Notes under the pieces: generated by a model
Database searches by the model: none
What the model saw: the letters and a program-made list of their open reading frames with translations, nothing else
Told to the model about the DNA's origin: nothing
Program-made: the position numbers and the translations under genes
IMG/VR virus record: IMGVR_UViG_3300017759_000025
Span: 1 to 34,815 of that record
DNA: 34,815 bases
Source of the DNA: a virus
Direction: 5' to 3' (one strand)
Part shown: positions 1 to 7,283 of the stretch, one piece after another
Layout of the letters: each line of letters opens with the position of its first letter
Position numbering within the stretch: the first letter of the stretch is position 1

Positions 1-37
1 TATATTAGTTCATAAGTTTGCTAGGGTAGTCACCTAC

Positions 38-964
38 TCAAGACAGTGATACATGGTTGTTGGTCATGAGCCATGTGATGCTGTTCATAGTTGCACCGGC
101 ACCGGTGTAGACAGTCTGTGGTGCGCCTTTGTTCTTGGCGATGTTTCTCACGGTTATGCTAGGCATGCTTGAGATGTTAGCGATGGTTAGTTTGACCTCT
201 TCCTGTACAGGTGCTTTGACAGTTGCAGTTGGTGTTGGAGTTGCTTGAACATCAGTGCTAGGAGTACGGGTGATTACTGCCGCTTTCTTCATGTCCTTCT
301 TCTCGTCTTTGGTCTTGCCTTCATACCATTGGGTCACGACTTTGCCGTTTTCATCACGGACATTGAACTCGTTTCTAACCCATATCTTGCGGGCTTGACC
401 CTCAAACTCACATGGGGTTTGGTTAGGGTCGTTAGCGGCGTAGTAAGCCTCACCTTTTTGCACAGCACTCATAACAGCGATGTCACTTCTGTTGTCACGG
501 ATGAACTTACGGATGTTACCCATTCCATGTGCTACTAGGCTGCGAGTGTTGCCTTTGTTCTTACCGTTCAAGACCTCATGCTCATGGGAGAGCATGTCTA
601 GGACATGGGCTTCGGTAGTTGTGTAGGAAGGTACTTGCTCTTGGAAGGCTTTGTTTGCATGTTCACGGAACCCTGCAAGTGCAACCATAGATGCTACTAC
701 TTCTGCTCTTGTGTAAGTGATGAACTCAGTTGCTATCCATGCAGTTTTGTCTGCTTGCTTAGGTGCGTCACCTGTCCATTCAAGGTAGCCGCCTTCTTCG
801 TCGAAGGTCACAGGTAGGCTCACTAACGCATAGTCACTTGCTAGGAAGTCATGCATTTGGTCACATACATTAGTGAACTGGTCACCTCTTGCGGCACTCC
901 TGTCTACAGGGGTAGGGGTTACGGTCATTATCGGGCTTGGGGTTGCTTGGCTTGTCTTGCTCAT
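38..964 (-). CDS. Hypothetical protein with Thr/Pro-rich segments
   Basis: I do not recognise this 308-residue protein. Residues 7-20 and about 235-255 are rich in Thr, Pro, Ala and Val, like flexible linkers, and they flank a mostly soluble central region (about 25-230) with no signal peptide or membrane segment. The ATG at 964 is well supported: a GAGGT ribosome binding site lies six bases upstream and a TATA-like box lies about 30 bases further out. It is transcribed away from the rest of the window and reads out from the GC-rich repeat block at 1040-1460. Its base composition is clearly richer in G and C than the genes to the right, so it may be recently acquired or under different codon selection. 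It could be a virion or early protein; no function can be assigned. Confidence 0.75.
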   Translation of the reverse strand: MSKTSQATPSPIMTVTPTPVDRSAARGDQFTNVCDQMHDFLASDYALVSLPVTFDEEGGYLEWTGDAPKQADKTAWIATEFITYTRAEVVASMVALAGFREHANKAFQEQVPSYTTTEAHVLDMLSHEHEVLNGKNKGNTRSLVAHGMGNIRKFIRDNRSDIAVMSAVQKGEAYYAANDPNQTPCEFEGQARKIWVRNEFNVRDENGKVVTQWYEGKTKDEKKDMKKAAVITRTPSTDVQATPTPTATVKAPVQEEVKLTIANISSMPSITVRNIAKNKGAPQTVYTGAGATMNSITWLMTNNHVSLS

Positions 965-1008
965 TTCGATACCTCAACCATCATTTCTTAATTGGTTTAT
1001 ATATCATT
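965..1008 (-). promoter_or_regulatory. Archaeal-type promoter and RBS of the leftward gene
   Basis: Reading leftward, the segment contains GATATATAAACC (1005-994), a good archaeal TATA box, then GAGGT at 975-971 ending six bases before the ATG at 964. The TATA box centre is about 25 bases upstream of the expected transcription start near 975, so a short leader carrying the ribosome binding site is predicted. Confidence 0.55.
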
Positions 1009-1039
1009 TGACTTCAGTGACTTGATTTTGATGTTGAAA

Positions 1040-1530
1040 TCTACATAGCATACACCATAGCACATAGCACCTAAGCACATGAAGGGAAGGTGCTATTCGC
1101 ACCCGTATGGGTTGGGTCAAGGGTCGCTATTCATGGGGGTGCGAATTAGAGAAGGCTATGGGTATGGGTATATTCGTACGGTCGGTCGGGCGGGCGAATG
1201 GGCGAGCGAGAGTGCCACTTAGGAATCTATAGAACGCCACATGTGGGCGCAGGTAGGGGCGCAGTATAGCGGTCTATAGAATGCGTGTGCCACACCCACG
1301 CCCCACTCACGCATAGCACGCACGCAAGGTTTAGCCATAGCACAAAGTGCTATGCCGTTCTATAGAACGGGGTACGGCGGCCATAGCATAGCCCATAGCA
1401 CCCCCCATAGCACGCCCCCTTAGAAGGAGAGATAGCCATAGCACGCCCCATAGCACTTCTTTTAACCACGCACAGCATTTTAGAAAAAAAATTTTGTAGA
1501 AAAAAATTCAGTATGAAAGTAATTTTATAG
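1040..1530. repeat. GC-rich iteron-like block with palindromes and adjoining A/T tract (candidate origin)
   Basis: The 600 bases between the divergent genes hold no convincing gene. CATAGCAC occurs directly at 1056, 1063, 1312, 1336, 1394, 1406, 1437 and 1449, and inverted at 1347-1354, with a near copy (GTGCTATT) at 1090. Copies at 1336 and 1347 form a perfect 8-bp hairpin with an AAA loop. The next 16 bases, 1355-1370, are a perfect palindrome centred on TCTATAGA; TCTATAGAA also occurs at 1226 and 1273. Between these are G/C-rich runs (about 1175-1265). From about 1478 the sequence becomes A/T tracts. Iterons next to an easily melted AT tract is a classical origin layout, but a packaging site or a multi-site operator is equally possible. 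Confidence 0.55.
1336..1370. repeat. Perfect hairpin followed directly by 16-bp perfect palindrome
   Basis: 1336-1343 pairs with 1347-1354 (CATAGCAC / GTGCTATG, loop AAA). Immediately after it, 1355-1370 reads CCGTTCTATAGAACGG, identical on both strands. This is the most structured point of the repeat block and a likely protein-binding site. Confidence 0.6.
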
Positions 1531-1544
1531 CGAATATCTTTTAT
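1523..1544 (+). promoter_or_regulatory. Possible TATA boxes for the rightward genes
   Basis: TTTTATA at 1523-1529 and CTTTTAT at 1538-1544 lie about 40 and 25 bases before the ATG at 1567. The second would give a leaderless transcript, which fits the lack of a ribosome binding site in front of that ATG. The match is weak in this AT-rich stretch. Confidence 0.3.
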
Positions 1545-1566
1545 CCTCATTGTTCTTAGCACCTGC

Positions 1567-2175
1567 ATGGTGGAGTATGACTTCTGTGATTGTTGTAGCC
1601 CTGCCGATTTAGCATTTGCAGTGTTAAAAACTAGAAATCCAAATGATTTAAGAAATAATACGATGCCTACAAGGGGTATACAGACTTCTCCAACAAATGT
1701 AGGTTTAGATGGTACATCATTAGAACCCGACCAAGAATATTTTACTTCACCCGAAAAGAAAGCGGCTTTTATGCGTATGATTGCGGCGGCGGCGGCAGAA
1801 GAAGACCCACATCAAGCAGGGCATTTTACACAAGAGTCGGATTTAGGGGCAGACACAGATTTTGCTGAACAACTGCATTTAGACCGGCAAATGGCTAAAG
1901 CAAAGAAAAAGTCCAAGCCGTTTCACGGTTACAACCCTAACAAGCACCACAAAAAAGGTGGGCTGAATGCTAAAGGTAGGGCGGCGGCCAAAAGGAAGAC
2001 CGGCGCAAACTTGAAGCCGCCTGTAACTACCAAACCGTCAAAACTTAAGCCCGGCTCTAAGAAAGCAAAGCGTCGAAAGTCTTTTTGTGCGAGAATGGGT
2101 GGTATGAAAGGGCCAACTTCTAAGAAGGGCAAATTGACACCGAAAGGTGCGGCATTGAAAAGGTGGAATTGTTAA
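1567..2175 (+). CDS. Basic protein with C-terminal marine-virus Lys-rich module
   Basis: This is a 202-residue protein. Residues 11-23 (SPADLAFAVLKTR) match the window-wide AWxLLK motif, which argues for the ATG at 1567 rather than the internal ATG at 1660. The middle has an Ala run (AAAAAEEDP). From about residue 125 it is very basic and contains GGLNAKGRAAAKRKTG, then KRRKSFCARMGGMKGP and a final ALKRWNC. I recall this C-terminal module from many marine phage proteins (a DUF6321-like family, name from memory and not searched). Nucleic-acid binding or internal head packing is plausible. The stop codon overlaps the next ATG, so the two are probably translationally coupled. Confidence 0.75.
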   Translation: MVEYDFCDCCSPADLAFAVLKTRNPNDLRNNTMPTRGIQTSPTNVGLDGTSLEPDQEYFTSPEKKAAFMRMIAAAAAEEDPHQAGHFTQESDLGADTDFAEQLHLDRQMAKAKKKSKPFHGYNPNKHHKKGGLNAKGRAAAKRKTGANLKPPVTTKPSKLKPGSKKAKRRKSFCARMGGMKGPTSKKGKLTPKGAALKRWNC

Positions 2176-2630
2176 TGACAGTATTTGAACAAGCATGGAG
2201 TATTTTGAAAATGCGTTTTCAAGATTATCAAGATAAAGCAAAAGATATGCAAAATGATATTAGAATTAGGTATCAAAAAGAAAAAGGTGACCCAAGCAAA
2301 ATACATCCAATTAAACCTCACATGTTAAGCGGCCATCCGATGTTTCACATGCCACCTCATGAGCAAGATACAGTTAATCAAACTATAGTAGATAGATTAG
2401 TACATGATAAGATGCAAGAAAACATGCAACAAGGTAGAGTCGGAGAACAAACCACAGACGCATTAGAAAGTGGTAAACCTTTATTCGTACCTAGATTTGA
2501 CGCTCGTGCAATACGCCCACGATTTACAGTAAGACAAGATATACAAGATAAAATGCCTTATTCAATGTCGGATATATACACTGATAATCCACCAATTAAT
2601 TACTTTGACCCAAAAAATTATGATGAATAA
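2175..2630 (+). CDS. Hypothetical protein with N-terminal AWxLLK-type motif
   Basis: This is a 151-residue unknown protein. The ATG at 2175 shares its A with the preceding TAA, and AAGGTGGA lies about eight bases upstream, so I prefer it to the in-frame ATG at 2163. Residues 2-14 (TVFEQAWSILKMR) carry the AWxLLK-type motif that recurs in other proteins of the cluster, followed by a charged helical stretch with Lys, Asp and Gln. The rest is hydrophilic with many Met and His residues and no recognised domain. It has no membrane segment. It probably belongs to the same set of tagged head-associated proteins. Confidence 0.7.
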   Translation: MTVFEQAWSILKMRFQDYQDKAKDMQNDIRIRYQKEKGDPSKIHPIKPHMLSGHPMFHMPPHEQDTVNQTIVDRLVHDKMQENMQQGRVGEQTTDALESGKPLFVPRFDARAIRPRFTVRQDIQDKMPYSMSDIYTDNPPINYFDPKNYDE

Positions 2631-2665
2631 AAGTAAAATTGTTAGATAACTTTTAGTGCTAATGG

Positions 2666-2902
2666 ATGGATTGTGATTCTACCGACAACTTTAATTTCTA
2701 CACTTACTTAGGCTCGGACATGAGTATGTTAGAATTTTTATTAACGAGAATGTTAGGATTATTTGCATTAGGTATTATTTTTGGATTTACATGGGCTTGG
2801 TTTGCCCTCGTTGAAGAAAAAGACCCCGGTTTAGTTATCTTTGAAGACGAAGCCGAACTACAAGAAATGTGTATCGGTGGTCTTCGGAGAGTGAAAGAGT
2901 GA
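2666..2902 (+). CDS. Small single-pass membrane protein
   Basis: This is a 78-residue protein with one strongly hydrophobic helix at about residues 20-48 (MLGLFALGIIFGFTWAWFAL is its core), followed by an acidic tail rich in Glu and Asp. No ribosome binding site is obvious before 2666; the in-frame ATG at 2720 would give a 60-residue protein starting just before the helix and is an alternative start. Its stop overlaps the GTG start of the HMG-CoA-lyase-like gene, suggesting co-translation. Viral small membrane proteins of this type may be holin-like or membrane anchors, but nothing here is specific. Confidence 0.55.
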   Translation: MDCDSTDNFNFYTYLGSDMSMLEFLLTRMLGLFALGIIFGFTWAWFALVEEKDPGLVIFEDEAELQEMCIGGLRRVKE

Positions 2903-3735
2903 AGGTAACCGTCTATGAGGTTGGCCCTCGTGACGGTTTGCAAAATTTAAAACAATTTATACCTACTGAAATTAAGAAGGGCTTGATTGACGAATTGTAC
3001 AAAGCCGGTTTAACTCATATTGAAGAAACCTCATTTGCACATCCTAAGTATGTGCCACAAATGGCAGATGCCGAAAGTGTGTTTGAGAGAGGTTCTGTTT
3101 TAGTAATGAATCAGCGTGGACTTGATAGAGCCTTAAGTGTAGGTGCTGAAAAAATAAATATTGTATTTTCACCTTGTGAAAAATTTAATATGAAAAATTT
3201 AGGTAAAACAAAAAGTGAATTAATTACAATGTATTATACAATGCTTAACGGTATACCTAAAGAAAACATAAGAGTGTATATTTCTATGGCATTTGGAAGT
3301 CCGTATAGTGGCATAGTATCGCCTAAAATGATGCAATTATGTATAAAAGATGCAAAAATATTAGGTAAAACAGTAGTTTTATCCGATACAGTAGGTGTTG
3401 CAACAAGAGAAGAAGTTTCTCTTTGGACAGATATGATTAAAGAGAATAATTTAAAACCTGCTATTCATATTCATCATAATGGAGATGAGCAAAAAGCGTT
3501 ACAAACAGTAAGGCATGCTTTGTTTGAAGGGATTACGGAAATAGATTCAAGCATTGGTGGACTTGGTGGCTGTCCTTTTGTAGAAGAAAGTGGTGCAAAC
3601 TTATCTACTGAAACATTAGTGCGACATTTGAATGCATGGGGCTTTGATTGTGGTATAACTGAGAAAAAATTACGACCTGCATTAAAAATAGTAAGAGAAA
3701 TAAAAAATATTCAAGAACTAATGTTAGTGAAATAG
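2899..3735 (+). CDS. HMG-CoA-lyase-like TIM-barrel enzyme (viral metabolic gene)
   Basis: This 278-residue protein belongs to the HMGL-like (pyruvate carboxyltransferase) family. It begins VTVYEVGPRDGLQN, the family signature with the metal and catalytic residues E7, R11 and D12. ETSFAHPKYVPQMAD follows at about residue 47. H190 and H192 (HIHHN) fit the metal-binding HxH. GGLGGCP contains C225, and N234 follows nine residues later, the same spacing as the catalytic Cys and Asn of known HMG-CoA lyases. All key residues therefore appear present, and the length is close to the usual 300. HMG-CoA lyase splits HMG-CoA into acetoacetate and acetyl-CoA in leucine and ketone metabolism; a related aldol-type lyase activity is the main alternative. 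The start is GTG at 2899, with GGAGA eight bases upstream; the in-frame ATG at 2869 lies inside the previous gene. It was probably captured from a cellular host. Confidence 0.88.
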   Translation: MKVTVYEVGPRDGLQNLKQFIPTEIKKGLIDELYKAGLTHIEETSFAHPKYVPQMADAESVFERGSVLVMNQRGLDRALSVGAEKINIVFSPCEKFNMKNLGKTKSELITMYYTMLNGIPKENIRVYISMAFGSPYSGIVSPKMMQLCIKDAKILGKTVVLSDTVGVATREEVSLWTDMIKENNLKPAIHIHHNGDEQKALQTVRHALFEGITEIDSSIGGLGGCPFVEESGANLSTETLVRHLNAWGFDCGITEKKLRPALKIVREIKNIQELMLVK

Positions 3736-5082
3736 ATGTTGATTTCTTGGCTCAACCACTGTTGGGTTTTCTTCTTTATAGTTTTCAGCCATTAATTGTA
3801 TAGTTCTGTGCATAAAAGGGTCAATATCTTCAATTAATGTACCGTTATTCGTCGGTGTCATTTTATGTGTACGGTCAAGCATCATTACATCATCAATGAA
3901 TTCTTGTGGTAACTCTTCGTTGTGGTGAAGTTCTACTGATTCTTTAAACAGCATTTGCCACGCTAAATCAAATGGTTCACTGTGTCTTATATCTTTAGTT
4001 TTTGTAGCGTTTGCTTGTCTTCTTGCCGCTTGTTCTTTTCTTTTATTCTTACTAAGTTTACCATCTATTGCTTGTCTGCGTTTTATATGTTCTTTGTATT
4101 CATTTCCTTTTAAACCATGGGCGTTAAGAGTCATTGTATTATTTTTTCCAAACTGGTCGCCTATAAATTCTTGCCCCGCCGCAATATCCGGTATGTGACG
4201 ATTCATAACTGTAATAAGTTGAGGTTTATTTTTAAATCTTTCATGGGGCTTAACAACAGCAATAACTGAATCACCTACACTAACACCCTCATTAGGTTTT
4301 AAACCGTGTTGTCTTAATACATCTTTAGGAATTTCTTTCGCTTCCCTAATGTTATCTAACAAATGAGTTCGTATAGCAAATTCTTTAGTAGGAACATCTC
4401 TTTTGTAATTTCCATCTTTATCTAAATACGGACTTAGTGCAGAATGTATTCTATCTATTACCTCTTGTCTTTCTTCATCATCGTTTATTCTATAATCTTT
4501 AAATAATCTTAATTGAGCATGAGGTCTTGCATAAAATTCATCGGGTAATCTACCTTCAAAACTAGGTTCTGCATTGGGGTCAAATTGAGGTTTGGCTTCG
4601 GGTTCAATTTTAGGAGGTAAATTTTGAGCCGGAATATCTAAAGGTGATTTATCAGCATCTATATTTTCGGTAAAAAACCCACCTTCTCGGTTTCCTGCTA
4701 ATACATTTGTAAAATTTTGTCTTGAAACTCCCGAATAATCTTCCGGTAGATTTACACTAGGGTCATTATACATATTTTGTATATGTTGTTGTACAGAAGG
4801 ATGTACATACTCTCCTTTTGCCACACCTGCACCGGCTTTGGCTTTGTCAGCCATATCTTGAGCCGATGATATTTGTGCTTGATTCTTCTGCTGTTGCATT
4901 TCTGCTCGTCGTTGTTGCATTTCCATTCCTGTTTGAGCAATACTTTGAGGCTTAAGTTTTTCTTTTATGGCTTCTACTGCAACTTGACCTGCCTTATCCT
5001 TTGCTTTAGTTGCAACACTTGCTATTGCGCCACCAATTGCTCGTAAAGGTGCGGCTTTACGCACAGCAATAGGTCGCCTCAT
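3724..5082 (-). CDS. Hypothetical leftward protein with shared cluster motifs
   Basis: This 452-residue protein is convergent with the lyase gene (12-base overlap) and divergent from the gene at 5145. The N-terminus MRRPIAVRKAAP matches the start of the small protein at 26504 and resembles other N-termini in the cluster. Residues about 50-95 are Gln/Lys/Ala-rich and probably coiled coil. The central part is hydrophilic with many Pro and Asp. Residues 368-382 (SEPFDLAWQMLFKES) are a clear copy of the EPMxxAWxLLK motif. Two cluster tags in a gene of opposite orientation suggest that its product still joins the same particle or complex. No enzyme motif is visible, and no strong ribosome binding site precedes the ATG. 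Confidence 0.75.
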   Translation of the reverse strand: MRRPIAVRKAAPLRAIGGAIASVATKAKDKAGQVAVEAIKEKLKPQSIAQTGMEMQQRRAEMQQQKNQAQISSAQDMADKAKAGAGVAKGEYVHPSVQQHIQNMYNDPSVNLPEDYSGVSRQNFTNVLAGNREGGFFTENIDADKSPLDIPAQNLPPKIEPEAKPQFDPNAEPSFEGRLPDEFYARPHAQLRLFKDYRINDDEERQEVIDRIHSALSPYLDKDGNYKRDVPTKEFAIRTHLLDNIREAKEIPKDVLRQHGLKPNEGVSVGDSVIAVVKPHERFKNKPQLITVMNRHIPDIAAGQEFIGDQFGKNNTMTLNAHGLKGNEYKEHIKRRQAIDGKLSKNKRKEQAARRQANATKTKDIRHSEPFDLAWQMLFKESVELHHNEELPQEFIDDVMMLDRTHKMTPTNNGTLIEDIDPFMHRTIQLMAENYKEENPTVVEPRNQHLFH

Positions 5083-5144
5083 GGTTAGCGTAGAGGGCGA
5101 GCATTCTAAATGCTATCGCTACTTCGCCCATAACAGGTGCGAGT
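5083..5144. promoter_or_regulatory. Divergent intergenic region with imperfect inverted repeat
   Basis: The 62 bases separate the leftward gene (ATG 5082) and the rightward gene (GTG 5145). GCGAGCATT at 5097-5105 faces AATGCTATCGC at 5109-5119, pairing as GCGA-GCATT / AATGC-(TA)-TCGC around a CTA loop, with GTA/TAC continuing outward. Such a site between divergent genes could be an operator. AGGTG at 5135-5139 is the ribosome binding site of the rightward gene. Confidence 0.4.
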
Positions 5145-7283
5145 GTGAGCAAAATATTCGTTAAACAACAGCGCACCTTACAAGACTACGGTATGGGGCG
5201 AGTAGACGAATTTCCAACCGTACCTTATGACCCTTCACAATTAGCACCCGGTATTGCCGCAAGTATTAATGAAAGACCAACTGCTCAAGAAGCAGTAAAA
5301 CAAGGTACTTCTATAAATAATTTACAAGATTATCAAAATTTTATGTATGATGATTATATGAATTATGTAAATGCAAATACAAACCCCGAAACAATAACTG
5401 ATATTCGTGATACAGTTGAAAATGCTAGAAATAATGCAATTAGACAAATTGCAAATAATGTGGGTGGATACGATTCATCTGCAAAATTTCAATTGTATCC
5501 CCAAGAAGGTGAAACTTTAACAAATACAGTGAATTCTAATTTTGATGAGGCTTTTGGTACAGAAGGTAATGATAAATCATCAAGAGATTACTATGCTAAT
5601 TTAGTTAGAAGGTATGGTAAAGACGGTGCCGCAGAAATTTTAATAAATCATCCTAATTTACAAACAGGTACTCAATTGAGTCTACCCCAAGTAGTACCGG
5701 GTTATCAAACTGAAAACCCATTTAATGAAGATGGCTCGATAAAACCCGGTGCTGTACCTCCTGTAACAGCCGTTAAACAAATGAATAGAGAAGATATTCA
5801 AAATTTAATGATGGGTGCGGGACTTTTACCTGTAGGTAGTAATACCGATGCTGATAATAGAGGTTATGAAGAGGGTGTAATAAGAAGATTAATGGCGGCA
5901 TTTAATCCCCATAAAGGTGAAGGTGGGCGTGAAACATTAAAATTATCAAAACCATTTGTTGTTGACAATAAAACTGTAGATGGAAAAAGTGGTGCTACTC
6001 AAGCAGGATATTTCGTGTCACCAACTACAAAAAGAGATATTTATGAGGCTGTAGTTGCATCAAAAAGAGGTGGACCAAAAGGAATGATAGGAATAAGAGG
6101 TTTAAATTCTGTTGATGACTTTTTGCAACAAAGAGCATCGACAGGACAGCGAGAAGGAGTAGATGAGGGTTTTGTTCATTCGAGAATAGACCCTTCAAGA
6201 TTAGTTCCTATACAAATGCCTCAACACACAATACCCAATACTGTTATAGGAAATTTATCTATGTCTACTAGAGAAAATGATGGTTTATACACAGAAGACC
6301 AAAGAGTTCAACAAATTTTAGGAGGGTCCTATGCAAACGAGGGTCTTCGTCACGGTGTAAATAGTGGTTTCTTTCAACCCGATTTAGGACCTAAAAGTTT
6401 AAGTTTTCAAAATTTATTTAAATTAATTAACAATAAAGATAAAATTAAACGAAATATAATAACCGATAGTATAGAAAGAAACGAAAGAAAATTAAATAGT
6501 TTATATGCTCATGAAGAATCATTAACTGATGGTGCTGAAAAAATGTATGAAATAATGGGGGCAGGGTATAATAAAGAAGAATGGATGGATGATTATATAG
6601 AAAGAAATAATAAACAATATTATATTGACCAAACACTCGATAATTTAAAAACCTTAAAACATCAAGCAAGAAACTTTGAAAGTGACTTTGCTAGAGCAGT
6701 AGAACAATATACTAAAGGACTTAAATCTTTTAATGAACAATTACCTATGCTTCAAGATGTACAGTCTAACATAAATTTAGACGATAAAACAGCGAGTTTA
6801 ATACAAAGACCCATAAAACCGGATAAAGATATGAGTTTACCATTTGCACAAGTATTAGAAGAACCAACCAAAGATTCCGGTATTTATCAAACAGAAAGTG
6901 ACTTACAGGCTAGAGATAAATTAAATTTTAATTTAGATAAACATGGTTTTCCATTAAATGAAGACGGTAGTGCTATGTCAATGAATGATAAAATTAATCT
7001 TGTAAGTGACCCTAATTTAAAAGAATTAGCACAAAATATATTTGATAATAAAACTAAAGTTGTAGACCAAATTAAAAGATATAATACTGCTTTACCATTT
7101 GGAAGTGATGATGTAACACAAAGAAAAATCAAACCATACGAGTTTGAAAACTTTTTAGATACTTTAAGAGATAGATTTGCATCAGCACCGGGTGAATTTA
7201 ATTTCCAAGAAAACTACAATAGAACTAAAGCATTTAACAAATATATAGAAAAACTAAAGGAGGACTATTATGGTAGACGATAA
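5145..7283 (+). CDS. Large hypothetical structural-type protein
   Basis: This is a 712-residue protein with no domain that I recognise. It starts with GTG, preceded by AGGTG five bases upstream. The N-terminus MSKIFVKQQ resembles MTKILVKK and MTKVLIRK of two other cluster proteins. Most of the sequence is rich in Asn, Asp, Gln and Lys; residues about 430-560 look helical and charged (repeated Glu/Lys/Asn), perhaps coiled coil. No transmembrane segment, signal peptide or catalytic motif was found. It overlaps the next gene by 14 bases and is followed by its strong ribosome binding site, so the two are co-expressed. Its size, solubility and place suggest a virion or internal head protein, but this is inference. 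Confidence 0.75.
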   Translation: MSKIFVKQQRTLQDYGMGRVDEFPTVPYDPSQLAPGIAASINERPTAQEAVKQGTSINNLQDYQNFMYDDYMNYVNANTNPETITDIRDTVENARNNAIRQIANNVGGYDSSAKFQLYPQEGETLTNTVNSNFDEAFGTEGNDKSSRDYYANLVRRYGKDGAAEILINHPNLQTGTQLSLPQVVPGYQTENPFNEDGSIKPGAVPPVTAVKQMNREDIQNLMMGAGLLPVGSNTDADNRGYEEGVIRRLMAAFNPHKGEGGRETLKLSKPFVVDNKTVDGKSGATQAGYFVSPTTKRDIYEAVVASKRGGPKGMIGIRGLNSVDDFLQQRASTGQREGVDEGFVHSRIDPSRLVPIQMPQHTIPNTVIGNLSMSTRENDGLYTEDQRVQQILGGSYANEGLRHGVNSGFFQPDLGPKSLSFQNLFKLINNKDKIKRNIITDSIERNERKLNSLYAHEESLTDGAEKMYEIMGAGYNKEEWMDDYIERNNKQYYIDQTLDNLKTLKHQARNFESDFARAVEQYTKGLKSFNEQLPMLQDVQSNINLDDKTASLIQRPIKPDKDMSLPFAQVLEEPTKDSGIYQTESDLQARDKLNFNLDKHGFPLNEDGSAMSMNDKINLVSDPNLKELAQNIFDNKTKVVDQIKRYNTALPFGSDDVTQRKIKPYEFENFLDTLRDRFASAPGEFNFQENYNRTKAFNKYIEKLKEDYYGRR

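Noticed and set aside
245-817. Two rightward open frames opposite the leftward gene at 38-964
   Set aside because: They mirror the real gene's frame, are Cys/Leu/Val-rich without a ribosome binding site, and match nothing.
1040-1460. CRISPR array
   Set aside because: The repeats are only 8 bases, irregularly spaced, partly overlapping and found in both orientations, with no constant-length spacers.
1350-1568. Leftward open frame across the repeat block
   Set aside because: Its peptide (GRAMAI, CYGGCYGLCYG) is only the translation of CATAGCAC repeats; it has no start signal.
2869-2898. ATG at 2869 as the start of the lyase gene
   Set aside because: It lies within the previous gene without a ribosome binding site; GTG 2899 has GGAGA at good spacing and gives the family's normal N-terminus.
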